Part shown: positions 11,291-23,037 of the stretch, piece by piece | Layout: each line of letters opens with the position of its first letter | Position numbering within the stretch: position 1 is the stretch's first letter | NCBI GenBank assembly: GCA_030704615.1 | Contig: CM060731.1 | Coordinates: 39,310,001-39,374,000, forward strand | From: Takakia lepidozioides | Taxonomy: Eukaryota > Streptophyta > Takakiopsida > Takakiales > Takakiaceae | Direction: 5' to 3' | DNA length: 64,000 nt | The notes under the pieces: generated by a model | The model's input: only the letters and a program-made list of their open reading frames with translations | Database searches by the model: none | Told to the model about the DNA's origin: nothing | Position numbers and translations under genes: made by a program

Positions 11291-12090
11291 AGATAGAATA
11301 TCATAATCCAGTGTTCATTCTTACATGTACCTTCTATTATTATATTGATCATTTATGTGTACGAAGTCTTCTAAGTAGAATATCTTAATTGTAGTGCAAT
11401 AGGTTATTTTTAATTAAAAATAACATGGATGTGAGAGATCAAATTTCTTAAAATGAATAATAATATCATTTTAAAATGCAGATAAGATTTCATAATTCAT
11501 TATTCATTCTTACCTCCTAAATTTATTATATAGATCATTTATGAGTATCCCATGAATTCAAGACTATTATGAGTAACCTATGCATAGGCTGTACGATTTA
11601 TAGATGATATATAGATATATACTTAATATATATGTCTGTACTTAAATAAACAATGAACAAATGTATTTCAAAGTTCAATCGATAACATGCCACTTATAAA
11701 TGTTTGAAATATTGTATTCGTAAAACTTAGAATGTTTGTATTAGTGGGCTTCAACACCCACATAAAACCTCTCCTCCTGGTAAGGCATATTTGGTGGTAC
11801 TATGTCTCCAGGCATTCTTAGGCTGGACTTTACCATCAGAGCTTTAAGATTAGAAATGCAATACAATGTTTTTAATTAAAAATCACAAGGTGTGACAGAT
11901 CAAATATAAAATATAATATAGCATCATTTTAAATACATACAACACTTCACAATTTCAATATATAAACTCCTATTAGCATAGGTTTCAGATTTGTAGACGG
12001 TGTATACATCTATAATTAATATATTTAAGTATTGATATAAACAATCAACATCACGAAAAAAAATAAAAAATTGCAAATGACAACATGCCT
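11290..12090 (+). repeat. Left arm of a long interrupted inverted repeat
   Basis: Four blocks in this stretch (about 11310-11440, 11520-11745, 11850-11910 and 11950-12090) reappear in reverse order and reverse complement at 16640-16770, 15770-15975, 15690-15745 and 14925-15050. Examples are the block with 'cctatgcataggctgtacgat' and the block with 'gtagacggtgtatacatct'. The arms are diverged and the right arm carries insertions. The 318-base frame on the minus strand at 11035-11352 overlaps this repeat and is not supported as a gene. Confidence 0.65.
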
Positions 12091-12299
12091 CTCGGCCTTG
12101 CTTGGACTCTTATACCTAACGGTTTCTCTATGGATACAAAACTAGCATCTTCCTCCCTCTGCTGCTGTCATCATTTTTCAAATGATCATACGGCTACGAT
12201 TACCTTGATGCTCCACCCTTCACAATATATCTCCCTCTGTAAAATCCACGACCTTACCAATGACCCAAAAGTGGTGATCACGTCTACCATCAAACATTA

Positions 12300-12800
12300 A
12301 ATTTCTAGACAACACATCTCCAGCTTCGGGTATTTTATGCAACTCGGCTAACTTAAGAACTATAGCTATATATGTAGCTACATTTATGAAAAACGGCTCA
12401 CCTATATCCTAATTCTTAATGCTTATATACCCTAATTAGATATAGCTTAACATATACCCTTCAAAAAATAGGGTATACCTATTGGACGTCTTGATGCAGG
12501 GTAAATATAAGGGTACGGGTATATCATAAAGATTTATCCTAATATAAGGGCATACATGTAAGTACTATACTTGCCACACCATGGTATATATACTTGATAT
12601 ACCCTCCGGGTATATCAGGGGAATCAATATACCCGCCCAACACTAGTCGCATCGTCCTTTAGGGGTTAAGCTAGAATAAACATTAACGATCTCAAAAATC
12701 AAGAAATGCTATGAAATACGAAACATGAAATATGAGGTGTATAATTTTTTCAAGAAGATTATTATCTTAAACGTATTTTGAATCAGTGAGAATCAATTAA
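12300..12800. other. AT-rich sequence with degenerate GGGTATAT-type repeats
   Basis: About 12400-12640 is dense in GGGTAT and its complement ATACCC, in both orientations, and ends with CGCCCAACACTAG, which resembles a hAT-type terminus. I found no matching left terminus and no gene. Confidence 0.4.
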
Positions 12801-12824
12801 TTTATATTCCCCCTATCATCACAA

Positions 12825-12990
12825 TTAATTAAACATATTGTTACTTCTGAAATTGTAACTTTCAATATTCTTAAAATCATGTACGCAAAAGAAACAAATG
12901 AGTTATAGTGACGGTTTTGGTAATGTAAAAGTTGAGTTGACCAATTTGAAGTCATATGGTTAAACTCCACAAAGAAAAAACACACAATAT
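12825..12990 (+). repeat. Dispersed direct repeat, copy 1
   Basis: This copy includes GACCAATTTGAAGTCAT, AAACTCCACAAAGAAAAAAC and a preceding 'aaaagaaacaaatgagttata' block. It is repeated in the same orientation at about 14740-14910 with scattered differences. Both copies lie in the spacer of the long inverted repeat. Confidence 0.6.
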
Positions 12991-13199
12991 TTACAATATC
13001 AACTGCTTTGCTTACAATTTCATGACTAATTTTGTTTTCCGGTTCGATTAGACTAAGTAAGAGTAGAAGTTTGTTGATCGAGTTATCAAGTGATTAATAA
13101 AGAATATATAAACAGTCACAATTTCACAATGACTAGTCCTTCAGGAGTTGATGTACCTTTTGGTGGTAGAGAGAGTGGGGACGTACTGAACTAGATTGA

Positions 13200-13620
13200 G
13201 AGAATACAAATGGCACGAAATGTACATGATATGAATGCTGACAAAATGTTCAAAATCGCCCGCCTTAACTTGAAAAGAAAGGCCGACGATTGGTATTGGT
13301 AGCAAAATCCGAAGCTTGCCACTTGGCCTCAATTTCAAGTAGCGATCACAACAAAATTTGATCATGTCGATCCAGTTGAACTAAAGATGAGACTAGATGA
13401 GATCAAGCAAGAAGGAAAACAAAGAGTTCAAGCTATGGACTTATGGACGAGAGCCCAAGTGAAAGCCGCATAGAGTACCATTACTTGAATCGATAGAGCA
13501 TGAAAGGTTGATCCCATCTTACCATTTCATCATTTATGTATGTGATTCATTTATTTTCCAAGCAAAGCTTGAAGTTGAAAATCTGATTTAGGCTCTTCAA
13601 AAGAGGAGTGTGCATTGTGG
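13200..13620 (+). pseudogene. Retrotransposon gag remnant
   Basis: One frame, broken by stops, reads MARNVHDMNADKMFKIARLN, then KRKADDWYW, WPQFQVAITTKFDHVDPVE and LDEIKQEGKQRVQ. The W-x2-F ... F-x-x-VD-x-x-E ... IKQ-x-x-KQRVQ layout is that of a retrotransposon gag capsid domain. The remainder of the element is not recognisable nearby. It is an old fragment. Confidence 0.55.
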
Positions 13621-13659
13621 AATCCCACTATTTCATGTCTAGAATTGACAAGGGGAAGA

Positions 13660-14730
13660 ACCCCATAGCCTATTGGAAAGGGTACCAATAGAGGCTTGTA
13701 TTTGAATTGTTTGAAGAAGGAATCTTTGTGTTTTTGGTTACTAATTTGGAGTATATCCGGCGCTGGAAAAGGAAGGCCAGCAAGCTGGATCTATGATATA
13801 AGGCCACTATGTGCTAATTTCCCCCCCTCCCCACTAGCAAGCCATAGAGGCCTAGGAGGGTGGGGGTTTTTTTTTTTTTTTTTTTTTTTTTTTGGGGGGG
13901 TTTGGGTGGACTGAATTTGCTTGACAGCAGCTGCCCCAAAGTCGCGAGCAGCCTGTGAGGAGCCCGGGTGCTGCGCCTAGAGAGTAGGCACTCGATTACT
14001 TAGCGTGGAGGCAGCCCTGGCCCAACCACGACGTATGGGAAGTGGGGCCCCATTGCTGACCGTAAGTCGTATTGAAATCAAGTACATTAGCCGCGTGGCT
14101 CAGACGTGAGGCCCTGAAGCGTGCGAGCAGGGTACGGGTCTTTACCTGCGGGATAACCAAAAGCTGAGACGGACCGGCGGACGCCGGCGTTAACCGCAAC
14201 GGTCCGTGGCTTGGACCGCTACGCGTGGATCTGCGCCGTGCCACAGACAATAAAACAAAAGACTTGGAATGCAGTTACTGAGTAGATTGTAGAATATCGT
14301 AAGACTTAGAAAAGCAAACTTGCCCTGTGAAGAGGAGTACGTGACTTCTCTTTGTCGGTAGGACTTAGATTTTGATCATAGCTATCATGTACGACCACGG
14401 ACCCCTTGCACTAACCGCAGTCGGGTAGGCGGTTTAGTGAGCCCAACCTACACTGCAACTTACCACGACCCCCCTAGCTAATATGCCGTCACCCTAACTG
14501 CGCGCGCTCAGGGCTCGTCAATGTCTCTACTATCAAAAGGAGCTTGGTGCCCGCCCCCCCCCCTCAATGGCATCCGCAAGCAAGGCCTCTGGCAAGAAGT
14601 AGCTGACATTCTTAGTGAACTTGGGCATAACCCTGGGTAACTACGTTCATCACAGGAACCCCCATTAGGGCTGATCAACCTTGGGGTCACTTGCTGTATT
14701 GCCTATATATGACCAGGTAGTCATCATAAT
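13660..14730. other. GC-rich island inside AT-rich repeat DNA, content unrecognised
   Basis: From about 13800 the composition changes abruptly: a pyrimidine run, a T/G homopolymer tract at about 13865-13905, then about 350 bases of GC-rich sequence (roughly 13920-14250), then intermediate composition to 14700. The small frames here do not match a family I know. The island lies in the spacer of the long inverted repeat, so it may be an insertion of foreign composition. Confidence 0.4.
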
Positions 14731-14739
14731 TAACTAATC

Positions 14740-14910
14740 AAACATAATATTATCACTTCTAAAATCATAATTTTCAATGTATTTTAAAACCATGTATACA
14801 AAAGAAACATTAGAGTACAAATGAGTTATAACATTTTGAGGTAATGTAAAAGTTTAGTTGACCAATTTGAAGTCGTTAGGTTAAACTCCACGAAGAAAAA
14901 ACACACAAGA
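14740..14910 (+). repeat. Dispersed direct repeat, copy 2
   Basis: Direct-orientation partner of 12825-12990, sharing GACCAATTTGAAGTCGT and AAACTCCACGAAGAAAAAAC with small differences. The right arm of the long inverted repeat follows at 14925. Confidence 0.6.
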
Positions 14911-14924
14911 TCTACTAGTGGCAT

Positions 14925-16770
14925 GTTGTCATTTGTAATACTGTTTTTTTTTGTGATGTTGATTGTTTATGTAAGTACTTAAATATATTGATTATAAATG
15001 TATACACCGTCTACAAATCTGACAACCTATGCTAATATGAGGTTATATATAAGGTCTTCTTGGTTATATGATATACTTATAAATGACCTACATAATGTTG
15101 GGGGGTACATGTACATTGTAAAATTATCTCCGTGCGCCGCTACACTCTTTCTCCCGAATTTGAAAGGGACATTAACTGGAAGCATCTGAAGCCCCCCTTG
15201 ACGGCTTCCAAGCTACACTACAGATAGATCGCAATCTCCATCGTGGAGAAGGTCAATGGACTATTTACTCTCATTGCCACTCCTCCCCTGCCCTTCTAGA
15301 CAGTCTTAGAAAGTCCAACAAGACACTCGTCTCTCCTAAGCTTCGTTTCAGGTCTAGGGCAGTGTGCCCGGTTTTTTGGTCCCCTGGATTAGCCCGCACA
15401 GTGGCTGTTTGGTTCGTAGAAACAATCTTTGCTCTTTTTGCATTTACTGTAGAGTCAGATAAGAGTTATTTTCGTATCTTGGACTTTATCTCTGTTCGGA
15501 GAGGCTGGCTCGAACTACACTGATCACAGTGGGTGTACCTCATGGTGTAACGGGGTTTTAATTTTTTTCCCCATCAAATATTTTATAATAAATATATCAG
15601 GGATATAACCCCCTGTTCCTTTATAAATAAATAAATACATAATTAATTAAAGTCTTGTATGTATTTATAAGTGATGCTACATAATAATTTGTATTTGATC
15701 TGTCACATCATTGTGATTTTTAATTGAAAACATTCTTTTGCATTTCTAATAATACAAAACATTTTAAGTTTTACTAATACAACATTTCAAACATCTATAA
15801 ATGGCAGGTTATTGTATGAACTTTGAAATACGTTTGTTCATTGTTTATTTAAGTATAAAAATACATTAATCATATATCTATACATCATCTATAAATCGTA
15901 CAGCCTATGCATAGGTTACTCATAATAGTCTTGAATTCATGGGAAACACATAAATTATCTATGTAATAAATTTAGGAGGTGCATGGACATCTCAACTCTA
16001 CAAAACAAAACAAAACAAAACAAAACAAACATCTTGCTTCATATAATGATTGGACACTTGGGCCAAAGGCACAGGCTACCCTAGAGGTCGCACTTGGGCC
16101 TCGACATAGAAGACGCACTTGGATACATAAGGATTGCACTTGGACTTAGATGACAAGTTGGACACTTGGGCCAACGGCACAAGCTACCCTAGTATCATTT
16201 TAAAATGCAGATAAGATTTCATAATTCAATGGGGTCCGAACCCTGGTGCTGCTGGTGTCCAAGTGCATCAATATATGAAGCAAGCCATATCTAATCATTT
16301 TTTTCCCGCAGAGCCTACGACTAGATTTGAACCGGAGACCTTGTCCTTGATATCTCTCCTGTCAAGGCTCCAACCACTGTCCCAGGAATGCCCACTTTGC
16401 AATTTTTTGTGAATTTCTAGCGACCCAAAGTACTTGAAATTCCACATCTCCTACACCTCAGGTCCAAAAATCATGGGACCAAGCCCATGCACCCCCTCCT
16501 CGTCGAGGGCTTTCCAATGGTACCAAGCACCAGGGCTCGGGCCCCGCAGTTTGGGACATCTCAACTCTACATAACAAAACAAACAAAACAAACGTCTCGC
16601 TTTATATATTTAAAAATATTATTATTCATTTTTAAAATTTTGATCTCTCACATCCATGTGAGTTTTAATTAAAATAACTTATTACACTACAATAAAAAAA
16701 TTCTTCTTATGAGACTAATCAATATAATAATAGAAGGTACACGTAAGAATGAACCAATGTTGTACTGGTA
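14925..16770 (-). repeat. Right arm of the long interrupted inverted repeat, with insertions
   Basis: Reverse-complement partners of the 11290-12090 blocks occur in order at 14925-15050, 15690-15745, 15770-15975 and 16640-16770. Between them are unrelated stretches (15100-15690, and 15980-16600 containing a SINE-like unit). The second insertion is flanked by near-identical 'catctcaactctaca-aacaaaac' segments at about 15987 and 16557. The sequence 'acttgggccaa-ggcaca-gctaccctag' is repeated at about 16069 and 16165. Confidence 0.6.
16318..16390 (-). repeat. tRNA-like SINE head
   Basis: On the minus strand an A-box-like CAGTGGTTGGAGCCTTGACAG is followed, at tRNA spacing, by a B-box-like GGTCTCCGGTTCAAATC. 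A tRNA acceptor stem is not formed, so this is more likely a SINE or tRNA relic than a working tRNA. Confidence 0.45.
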
Positions 16771-16869
16771 TGACTTTAGCGAAAGAAGAAGGTTTTGTCT
16801 GGAACAAAAAGGGCCTCATTTCACACCAGGCAGCCCATATGGTTTGCCAGGCCAAGGAGCCTATCCCAG

Positions 16870-17260
16870 GATTTGCATTGTCATTGCCACCTTGAACTGT
16901 CCATCTCAGAGATTGGCCACATGAAGTTGGTCTTAGGGATGGCTGTAGTCAAGTGGTGCCTGACCAGCTTACTCCAAGGGCTTGAAAGATGTGTGAAGCC
17001 ATGAGGAACCCATTTAGCAAGTAACGCAGTGATCTGAGCTTGAGGATCAATGACTCCAAGCCCTCAATACTTCTTTTTCTGGCAAATTTGTCCTAATTGA
17101 AATTTCTAATGACGGATTTTATTTTCCTGATATTGGTAGCACCGGGGGACCATACGGATGAGTACCCAAAACAGGATGAAGCAAAGAGAACTTGATTGGC
17201 CACCAACGCTTTGCCCACCACAATTAGATGCAACGAGCTCCAATATGATAACTTTCTTTT
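16870..17260 (-). pseudogene. LINE (non-LTR retrotransposon) ORF2 remnant, post-RT region
   Basis: The minus strand reads VVGKALVANQVLFASSCF, then IRKIKSVIRNF, a stop, FARKR, and, after a frame change, GLGVIDPQAQITALLAKW and SPWSKLVRHHL. These are the conserved blocks downstream of the reverse transcriptase palm in plant LINE ORF2 proteins (ANQVL...W, IRNFLW, GGLGI-DP-Q...ALLAKW). The frame has one stop and one shift. The RT core and endonuclease are absent. Confidence 0.7.
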
Positions 17261-17399
17261 CAGCTTTGTAAGAACAACAACAAAGCGACTGTCTCCACTT
17301 AGGCCAATCCCAACCTGATGCCCCAAGGTTTCATGCGCTTTAACTGCTAAATGCGCGGAAAAAAAAAAAAAAAAAAAAACAGAAGTGATCATCACATCC

Positions 17400-17720
17400 A
17401 AAATAAAAAGCACCAGAAGTGATGATCGGCACCGATCATCACATCTACCCAAATGCCAAAAATAAAAAACTATAAGTCATTATCACATCCAAAATAAAAA
17501 ACACCAGAAGTGATGATCGGCGCCGATCATCACATCCACCCAAAAGCCAAATGTAAATGCAAATGCGCAAAAATAAAATAAAATAACAAAAGTGTTGATC
17601 ATCACATACCTAAAAATGCCAAATGTCAAATGCAAGGGGAAAAAAAAAACCTAGAAATCAGAGAAGAAGTGATGATTGTCCACGATCATCACTCCATCTA
17701 CCCAAATATGAAGGGAAAAA
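17400..17720. repeat. Tandem palindromic repeat family (GATGATCGG..CCGATCATC)
   Basis: At least three copies of a hairpin unit occur about 100-150 bp apart: 17416-17443 with one central mismatch, 17511-17532 as a perfect 22-bp palindrome TGATGATCGGCGCCGATCATCA, and a diverged copy at about 17668-17697. The A-rich linkers share 'caaaataaaaa-caccagaag'. They may be termini or internal hairpins of a small non-autonomous element. Confidence 0.6.
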
Positions 17721-17989
17721 AAACTATCCTCGGAAATAGAAACAAAATCTTTGTAGAATGAATTTTCCTTCTAGATGTTGCATGTCTCCACGGATATAGG
17801 TGTGCACCTACGGTATTAGGCTCAGCATCTTCCACGATTCCATCCGTGGCTGGGCTGGGTTGTGCGCCATGTGGCGTGAGCGTAGGCTCACACGCTCACG
17901 TGAAGACATCCTCCTGCCAAGAAAGATAATTTTTACTTCACACGTGAATGCAGGCACGCAAAGAACATGGTCATATATTTCTCCTGTAG

Positions 17990-19117
17990 CAGAGAGACTG
18001 TCCTCGAGCAAATGATGGCGAATGGAGTGGTTGGTGAGAAAAAAAGAAAGCTCGTGCCACAGTTTTCCACAATCTTCAGCAAGGTAGACCCATGACTGAG
18101 TATGAATCTATGCGAGGTCTTTTTCAGTACTTGCATGTTCCTCGGAATCCAAAGAAACATTGGTCTGATATCTCTGGGTGGAGCATGGCTGATCACATGC
18201 ATGCTCAGATATTGCAAGCTACTAGGGAGGTTGTGTCTGGGTATCTATGTTAAGTCCAGCTAGACGGGTCATGGCTGAATATTGAACTTTTCTGGTGAAA
18301 ATGACGATTGATAGTCCTACCAACCAGCAAGCCAAGGTTTACTATGAGCACATGTGTGACTTGCAGATCTTGCTTGATTTGGCTTGTGTTTTGCCTTTGC
18401 TGGAGTCAGTCCATGCTCTGATCAAATTTGCACAAATGAAAGATATTTTTGTGTGTGATAGTTTTCATGCTTTGTAATAGACAAATGGTGACTGATGGGG
18501 TGGTTCGTGGGACTTCAGGGGCTGCAGAGGCTTTGGTTCGAGAGCTGGAGACCCGTTTTCCAGCCCCTGGTATCATGGATGCACTTGGGATTGTCTACCC
18601 ACAATATTGGCTTCAGCCAAATTGTGTTGAAACCTTTAGTAGGCACCTAAATGTCATCAAATGTGCTTATTGTTATCCCAAAACAATAGGGGAGGGGGAG
18701 AAGAAGATAGATGTCCATGAGGTGCTTTGCTCCACATCTTTGGACTCCCAAAAAGACATGTTCAAGCTCACAATGAAGAGCTATGCAACTGCAGCCATGG
18801 CCCCACCTTTTGATACCAATCCCTTGACACGTATGTGACGAACCGTGATTGCCTCGAGGGTCTTGGTGAACAGTTGTCCAGAGTATATTAAATTGGCATA
18901 GATTGCAATGGTGCGGGTATTGGGAAGCGTTGAACACGAGCGATGCTTCAGTACCCTTGCTTTCATGAAATCCAAGCTGCGGAACAGACTCACAACCCAC
19001 TTGCCATTAGTTGTGAGAATGTTTGCACAACGGTTCTACACGCTGGAAACCTTTCCCTATGCTGAATGCATTGACCAGTGGAAAGCAGCTCGTGTGCGTT
19101 ATAATTTTTATGCCTGA
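17990..19117 (+). pseudogene. hAT-superfamily (DUF4371-like) transposase remnant
   Basis: Four consecutive blocks match the order of a hAT-like transposase. About 18083-18255 has GRPMTEYESMRGLFQYLHV and KKHWSDISGW. 18295-18477 has YYEHMCDLQILLDLACVLPL and ALIKFAQMKDIFVCD. 18449-18838 is a middle region with WLQPNC. 18908-19117 is the C-terminal dimerisation block: SVEHERCFSTLAFMKSKLRN, LVVRMF and a final KAARVRYNFYA. Blocks are separated by stops and frame changes. No terminal inverted repeats were located, so it may be a transposon fossil or decayed domesticated copy. Confidence 0.72.
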
Positions 19118-19249
19118 TTTTTGTGGTTCATATTATGGTATAGGGCAGACAACTTGCAGGAATTTTTCCAGTTTCGTGGTGCATATTTCAGCGACAAGCC
19201 TCTCAGTGAGGCTACATAATAACCCTTGGAATGAACTCCAGTTCTGAGA

Positions 19250-20600
19250 ACCTCTTTGTTTCCACGATCTTGGCAAGTTCTGTGTATTTTATTGTATTTT
19301 GGAGCCTTACTACTTAGCTGAATTGTCTTGTTGTTGTGTGGTGTCTTTTGTGTATGTGTGTGCAGATCACTCGTGTTGCAATGGGCAGTTTTAGGGGTTC
19401 AATTCCCCCATGAGTGATTGTCCCTTCATGTGGTCTTGGATGTGGTGTGCTTTTGCATGTTGGACTTGAATGAGGTGTTTATGGTCTGGACTTTGTCCTA
19501 CAGTTCATGGTTGAATCTGCACCAAGCCCTTTGTTTCAGTTTTGCAAGCTTGCGATTTCGCCCAAAATTGTATATACCATTACTGGTAGTCGCCATTTCA
19601 CTGCCCAAAAAATATACTTTCGCCAAAGTAACCACGTCCAGAATGTAAAGGAAGCCAAAACCTTTCTCCCACATTGTAGAACTAATCGCCTGCTATAACA
19701 ACTACACATTTTCAAGCGTTGCCTCCCTGCGACATGCTTCTTCTCAAATGAGCCACCCCATTTACACTCCCATAGCACTGACGTCGCCACATTGGCACCA
19801 TCCGCCAGTCCTAAGGAGCCTTGGTGGCTACTTCTCAAAACCAAAAAAAAAACACTGATGTAGATGTCTTGCAAATCTGCACATTGAATATGAGGATATC
19901 TCTGATCTTAATGTGATGGACAATTAGATGGAGTGATCGTGATGATTAGGGATGATGATCAATATGATGACATTGCGGAGTCCATGCAGTGGCCGGCTTT
20001 GGAAGTTACATGAAGCTTTTGTACGTAAATTGGGATTTGTACGAATTGGGATTGTTCCGTCCGCATATGTGTATATTGATTTTTGTTCAATGAATTTTCT
20101 TCTTATTCCAAACGACATGAGAAAGGTTTGAAATTTTTTGCTCAAATTTTGAAGAATCAGGTACTTTCGTACGGGAATCGGGCCAAAATTTGACAAATTC
20201 CCAAAATGTGTAAGACACTTTGAATTTGAGTTAATTATTGCATAATCGGCTATACGGGTACGATAGTCTTCATCGAATCTATTTACGGTCATCTAATATT
20301 TTCTTGCTCCACCATTGAAGATTTAATGCTCACCACAGCTAGTTGATGAACATGAGATTTTTAAAACAAAAAAAATGATACAAAATATTCTCCATTGTGT
20401 TGGAAAGTGATCGAACCTTACATTAATCTAATATAAAATCAGTGTAGTGGCATATCGCGTCGTAATGGAATACATAATACAACATCAAAGATTGGATCTT
20501 GGGCAGAAAATTCACCCTTGATTTCTGATAGCGTAATAAAAATACAAGTGGCATAGAACTCATCGGTCATTATACCAGCTCGTATACCAGCCATATGATA
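19250..20600. other. No supported gene
   Basis: Only short frames on both strands and no domain or repeat structure that I could recognise. Confidence 0.5.
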
Positions 20601-20607
20601 CTGCTAA

Positions 20608-20993
20608 GAGCATCTCCACCGGGGTTCCTAAATGCCCCGACAATGGCAAATGAGCCCTCGGCCCTGGTATCCGCACCCCCGAGGCCCGTACTTTCGTGCA
20701 GGATACAGGCCCTCTAGGCCCGGTCGGTACGTGCTGGAGTGACTAAAAAACTCCACTACCTGCATTTATGGCGTGAGGGTAAGGCGGCGTGTGTCAAGTG
20801 GTCCCTCCGGAGCAAGGCATGTCAGCCAAAAAGACATGTGCAAGGTAGTTTGATGGGGTTGCCGCTGGGGGAGGGGAGTGTTGGAGGCCGCAGGAGGTTA
20901 CTGTTGCAGGGTTGTTTGGTGTACCCTCGGTGGAGATGCTCTAAGAAGGTTACAGTTGCAGGGTTGTTTGGTGTACCCTCGGTGGAGATGCTC
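20608..20993. repeat. PIF/Harbinger-type MITE with duplicated right end
   Basis: The left end GAGCATCTCCACC (20608-20620) is the exact inverse of the right end GGTGGAGATGCTC, and both sides carry TAA (20605-20607; 20942-20944 or 20994-20996). A three-base TAA/TTA target duplication with GAGCATCTCC-type ends is characteristic of plant PIF/Harbinger MITEs. The right 52 bp are present twice in tandem (20890-20941 and 20942-20993), so the element has two possible right ends. No transposase is encoded. Confidence 0.78.
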
Positions 20994-20999
20994 TAAGAA

Positions 21000-21850
21000 G
21001 GTTACAATGAAGACCAATCCACCTATCCACCTCTACACTGCAACTTCAAGAAATAGGTCATGTACAGCCGGACCTAAAACATAGTTGGATCCCATGCCAA
21101 TGGGCCCTTGCTGTTGCCCTGGTGCGTGCCCTGCCCACCTTGCCGCAATTAATCAACCCCCTTTCTCCTCTTGCACTTCCTCGATCTTGCCTCTTATGCG
21201 CTCCCTACTGCACCCTCCATCACTTCCAAGCTCCTCTTTTGCTATAGCTTGCCAAAATGACCTAGCCACATCTCTAGAACCTCCTCCAATCTAGAACCTT
21301 CCCTAGTCAATTTTGGCATGTATTCCATATGGTCCCAACATGCAATTGCCCCTTTCACATGCCCCTTTCACATGGCATGCAGTAGCCATGTGGGCCCGCA
21401 TGCTATTGCCACCTTTCTTCGGACAGCTTGTTAGATGTCCAGTTTTCTTTGCATAATTTTTTTGAACGATCCAAGTACATATTTGGTTTGGGCAAATTGT
21501 GCAAAATGCCACCGTTGAAAGTGGGGCCCATTTTTGGGCCTTTTCAGTTAAAAATACAAATTCTACCGTATATTTATGTAAGTATTTGAGTGCCTGAATC
21601 TGCTCCCACTTCATCCACACAAGTTCCAGCGCCATGCCAAGGAAAACAATTTGGGAAAAAAAAACCCTCGTGCTCAAACTTGGTCAAACAATGTGGTAAC
21701 CAACGGCAGCCTGCCTGCATGGGAGATGTCACAAACACCGAGCGGTAAGCTATACATGGATAAGCAAGACAAAAACGCGACTCCCCTGCGGCTCCAGCCC
21801 AAATCTTTCAACCTTAAGTCAGATCTGGGGCAATCCCACCAGACACGCGT
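21000..21850. other. No supported gene
   Basis: Short frames only. A 'cccctttcacatg' motif is duplicated at about 21350-21373. Nothing else was recognised. Confidence 0.4.
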
Positions 21851-21852
21851 GT

Positions 21853-22034
21853 GTGTCAACTGCCATACATGAGCATATGTGAAGGATACAAAAAAGTTAT
21901 TAAGGGAAAAACAAAAGCGAATGCCCAAAACAGGCTCAGAGGGGTGTCAACTGCCATACATGAGCATATGTGAAGGATACAAAAAAGTTATTAAGGGAAA
22001 AACAAAAGCGAATGCCCAAAACAGGCTCAGAGGG
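21853..22034 (+). repeat. 91-bp tandem duplication
   Basis: 21853-21943 and 21944-22034 are an essentially perfect head-to-tail duplication of 91 bp, starting gtgtcaactgccatacatga. The lack of divergence indicates a recent event or an assembly artefact. Confidence 0.85.
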
Positions 22035-22129
22035 CGCATCCTAATTTGATTGATTGCTGGGTGCAGGATGGCAGATGGGTAAATGGGTAAAAGCTTGAAA
22101 ATATATATATATATGATGTCTCCCGAAGG

Positions 22130-22290
22130 AGCGTAACTTATGGTGTCTCTTCCACCACAGGGGCTACTACCTTCCAGCTGAAAGGTGTGGACACCTACCT
22201 TTCATGACCCACCAGACTGTGGTTTGAACCCTCAACCACATCCAACGTTGTATGGGTCCATTACCACTGGGCTACATGCTGGTAGTCGCT
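22130..22290 (-). repeat. tRNA-derived SINE
   Basis: On the minus strand an A-box (TAGCCCAGTGGTAATGG, 22258-22274) is followed about 25 bases later by a B-box (GAGGGTTCAAAC, 22222-22233). This is a standard tRNA-type pol III promoter. A non-tRNA tail continues to about 22130. The acceptor stem does not close as in a functional tRNA, which favours a SINE. Confidence 0.6.
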
Positions 22291-22299
22291 CAAATGGAT

Positions 22300-23030
22300 A
22301 CTATGGACGGCATTATGATGGAAAAACACAGGAGAGAGAAGGTGAATACAGAAGAATTCAGAGAAGGAGCGTGTAGAGCAACAACATTTCCTGCAGTGAT
22401 TAAGACAGTTTATATGTCAAACGGCTCGCACCTTACATACAGAGATGACGGCAATCTCTGACGGCAAGCTCTCTTGCACACAGTGTAGCACTCCCGAATT
22501 TCCATCAGAAGAACCAGGAATTGCAGGCAGCACAATGGTCGGTAGCTGGGAAACAAGAGCGCGTGTACCGGCCTGTTTAGGGTATAGGTTAGCTGAAGAC
22601 CTCACACACCATCTGCGTCATATCCCAAGGCAAGCATGCCTCTGACAGGGACTCATTGCACTGCATCTTTATCCGACGACACCAACATGATCCACCACCC
22701 CACACAGGTGAGCTCAACAATTCTCAGGCGAGTTGTGGAAAATTCCTGCAAACCATTTTGCGATGTTTTGATTTGTATACATGTCTTCGTAATGTACAAA
22801 TGGTCAGCAGGCAGGCTGATTCGTGTAGCAGTAGATTGCCGCCGCGTCTGAATGTTGAAAATGAACAATCTAGGTGGCACGGGTCTCACCGCCCTCTACC
22901 CCAAAGGACAGCAGAATGGCTTAGGGAGAGAGGTCCTACAGAGAAGATTTTGTAGCATGAGAGATACCAACGGCTACGGTACGGAATGCTCTTGCTGAGT
23001 TAAAACAATGCTAGTTAGGGAGAAGGGATT
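22300..23030. other. No supported gene; 3' flank of the seven-transmembrane gene
   Basis: Overlapping short frames on both strands without recognisable domains. Because the gene at 23038-28945 is read leftward, this stretch probably holds its 3' untranslated region and intergenic DNA. Confidence 0.35.
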
Positions 23031-23037
23031 GCGAGAT

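Noticed and set aside
11035-11352. A 105-codon minus-strand gene
   Set aside because: It overlaps the inverted-repeat arm, is AT-rich, and has no recognisable domain.
13800-14700. rRNA or organelle-derived insert for the GC-rich island
   Set aside because: I could not align it with conserved rRNA cores or any organelle gene I know, so it is left as unrecognised.
22222-22274. A functional tRNA gene
   Set aside because: The A and B boxes are present, but no acceptor stem or proper anticodon arm forms; a SINE explains it better.
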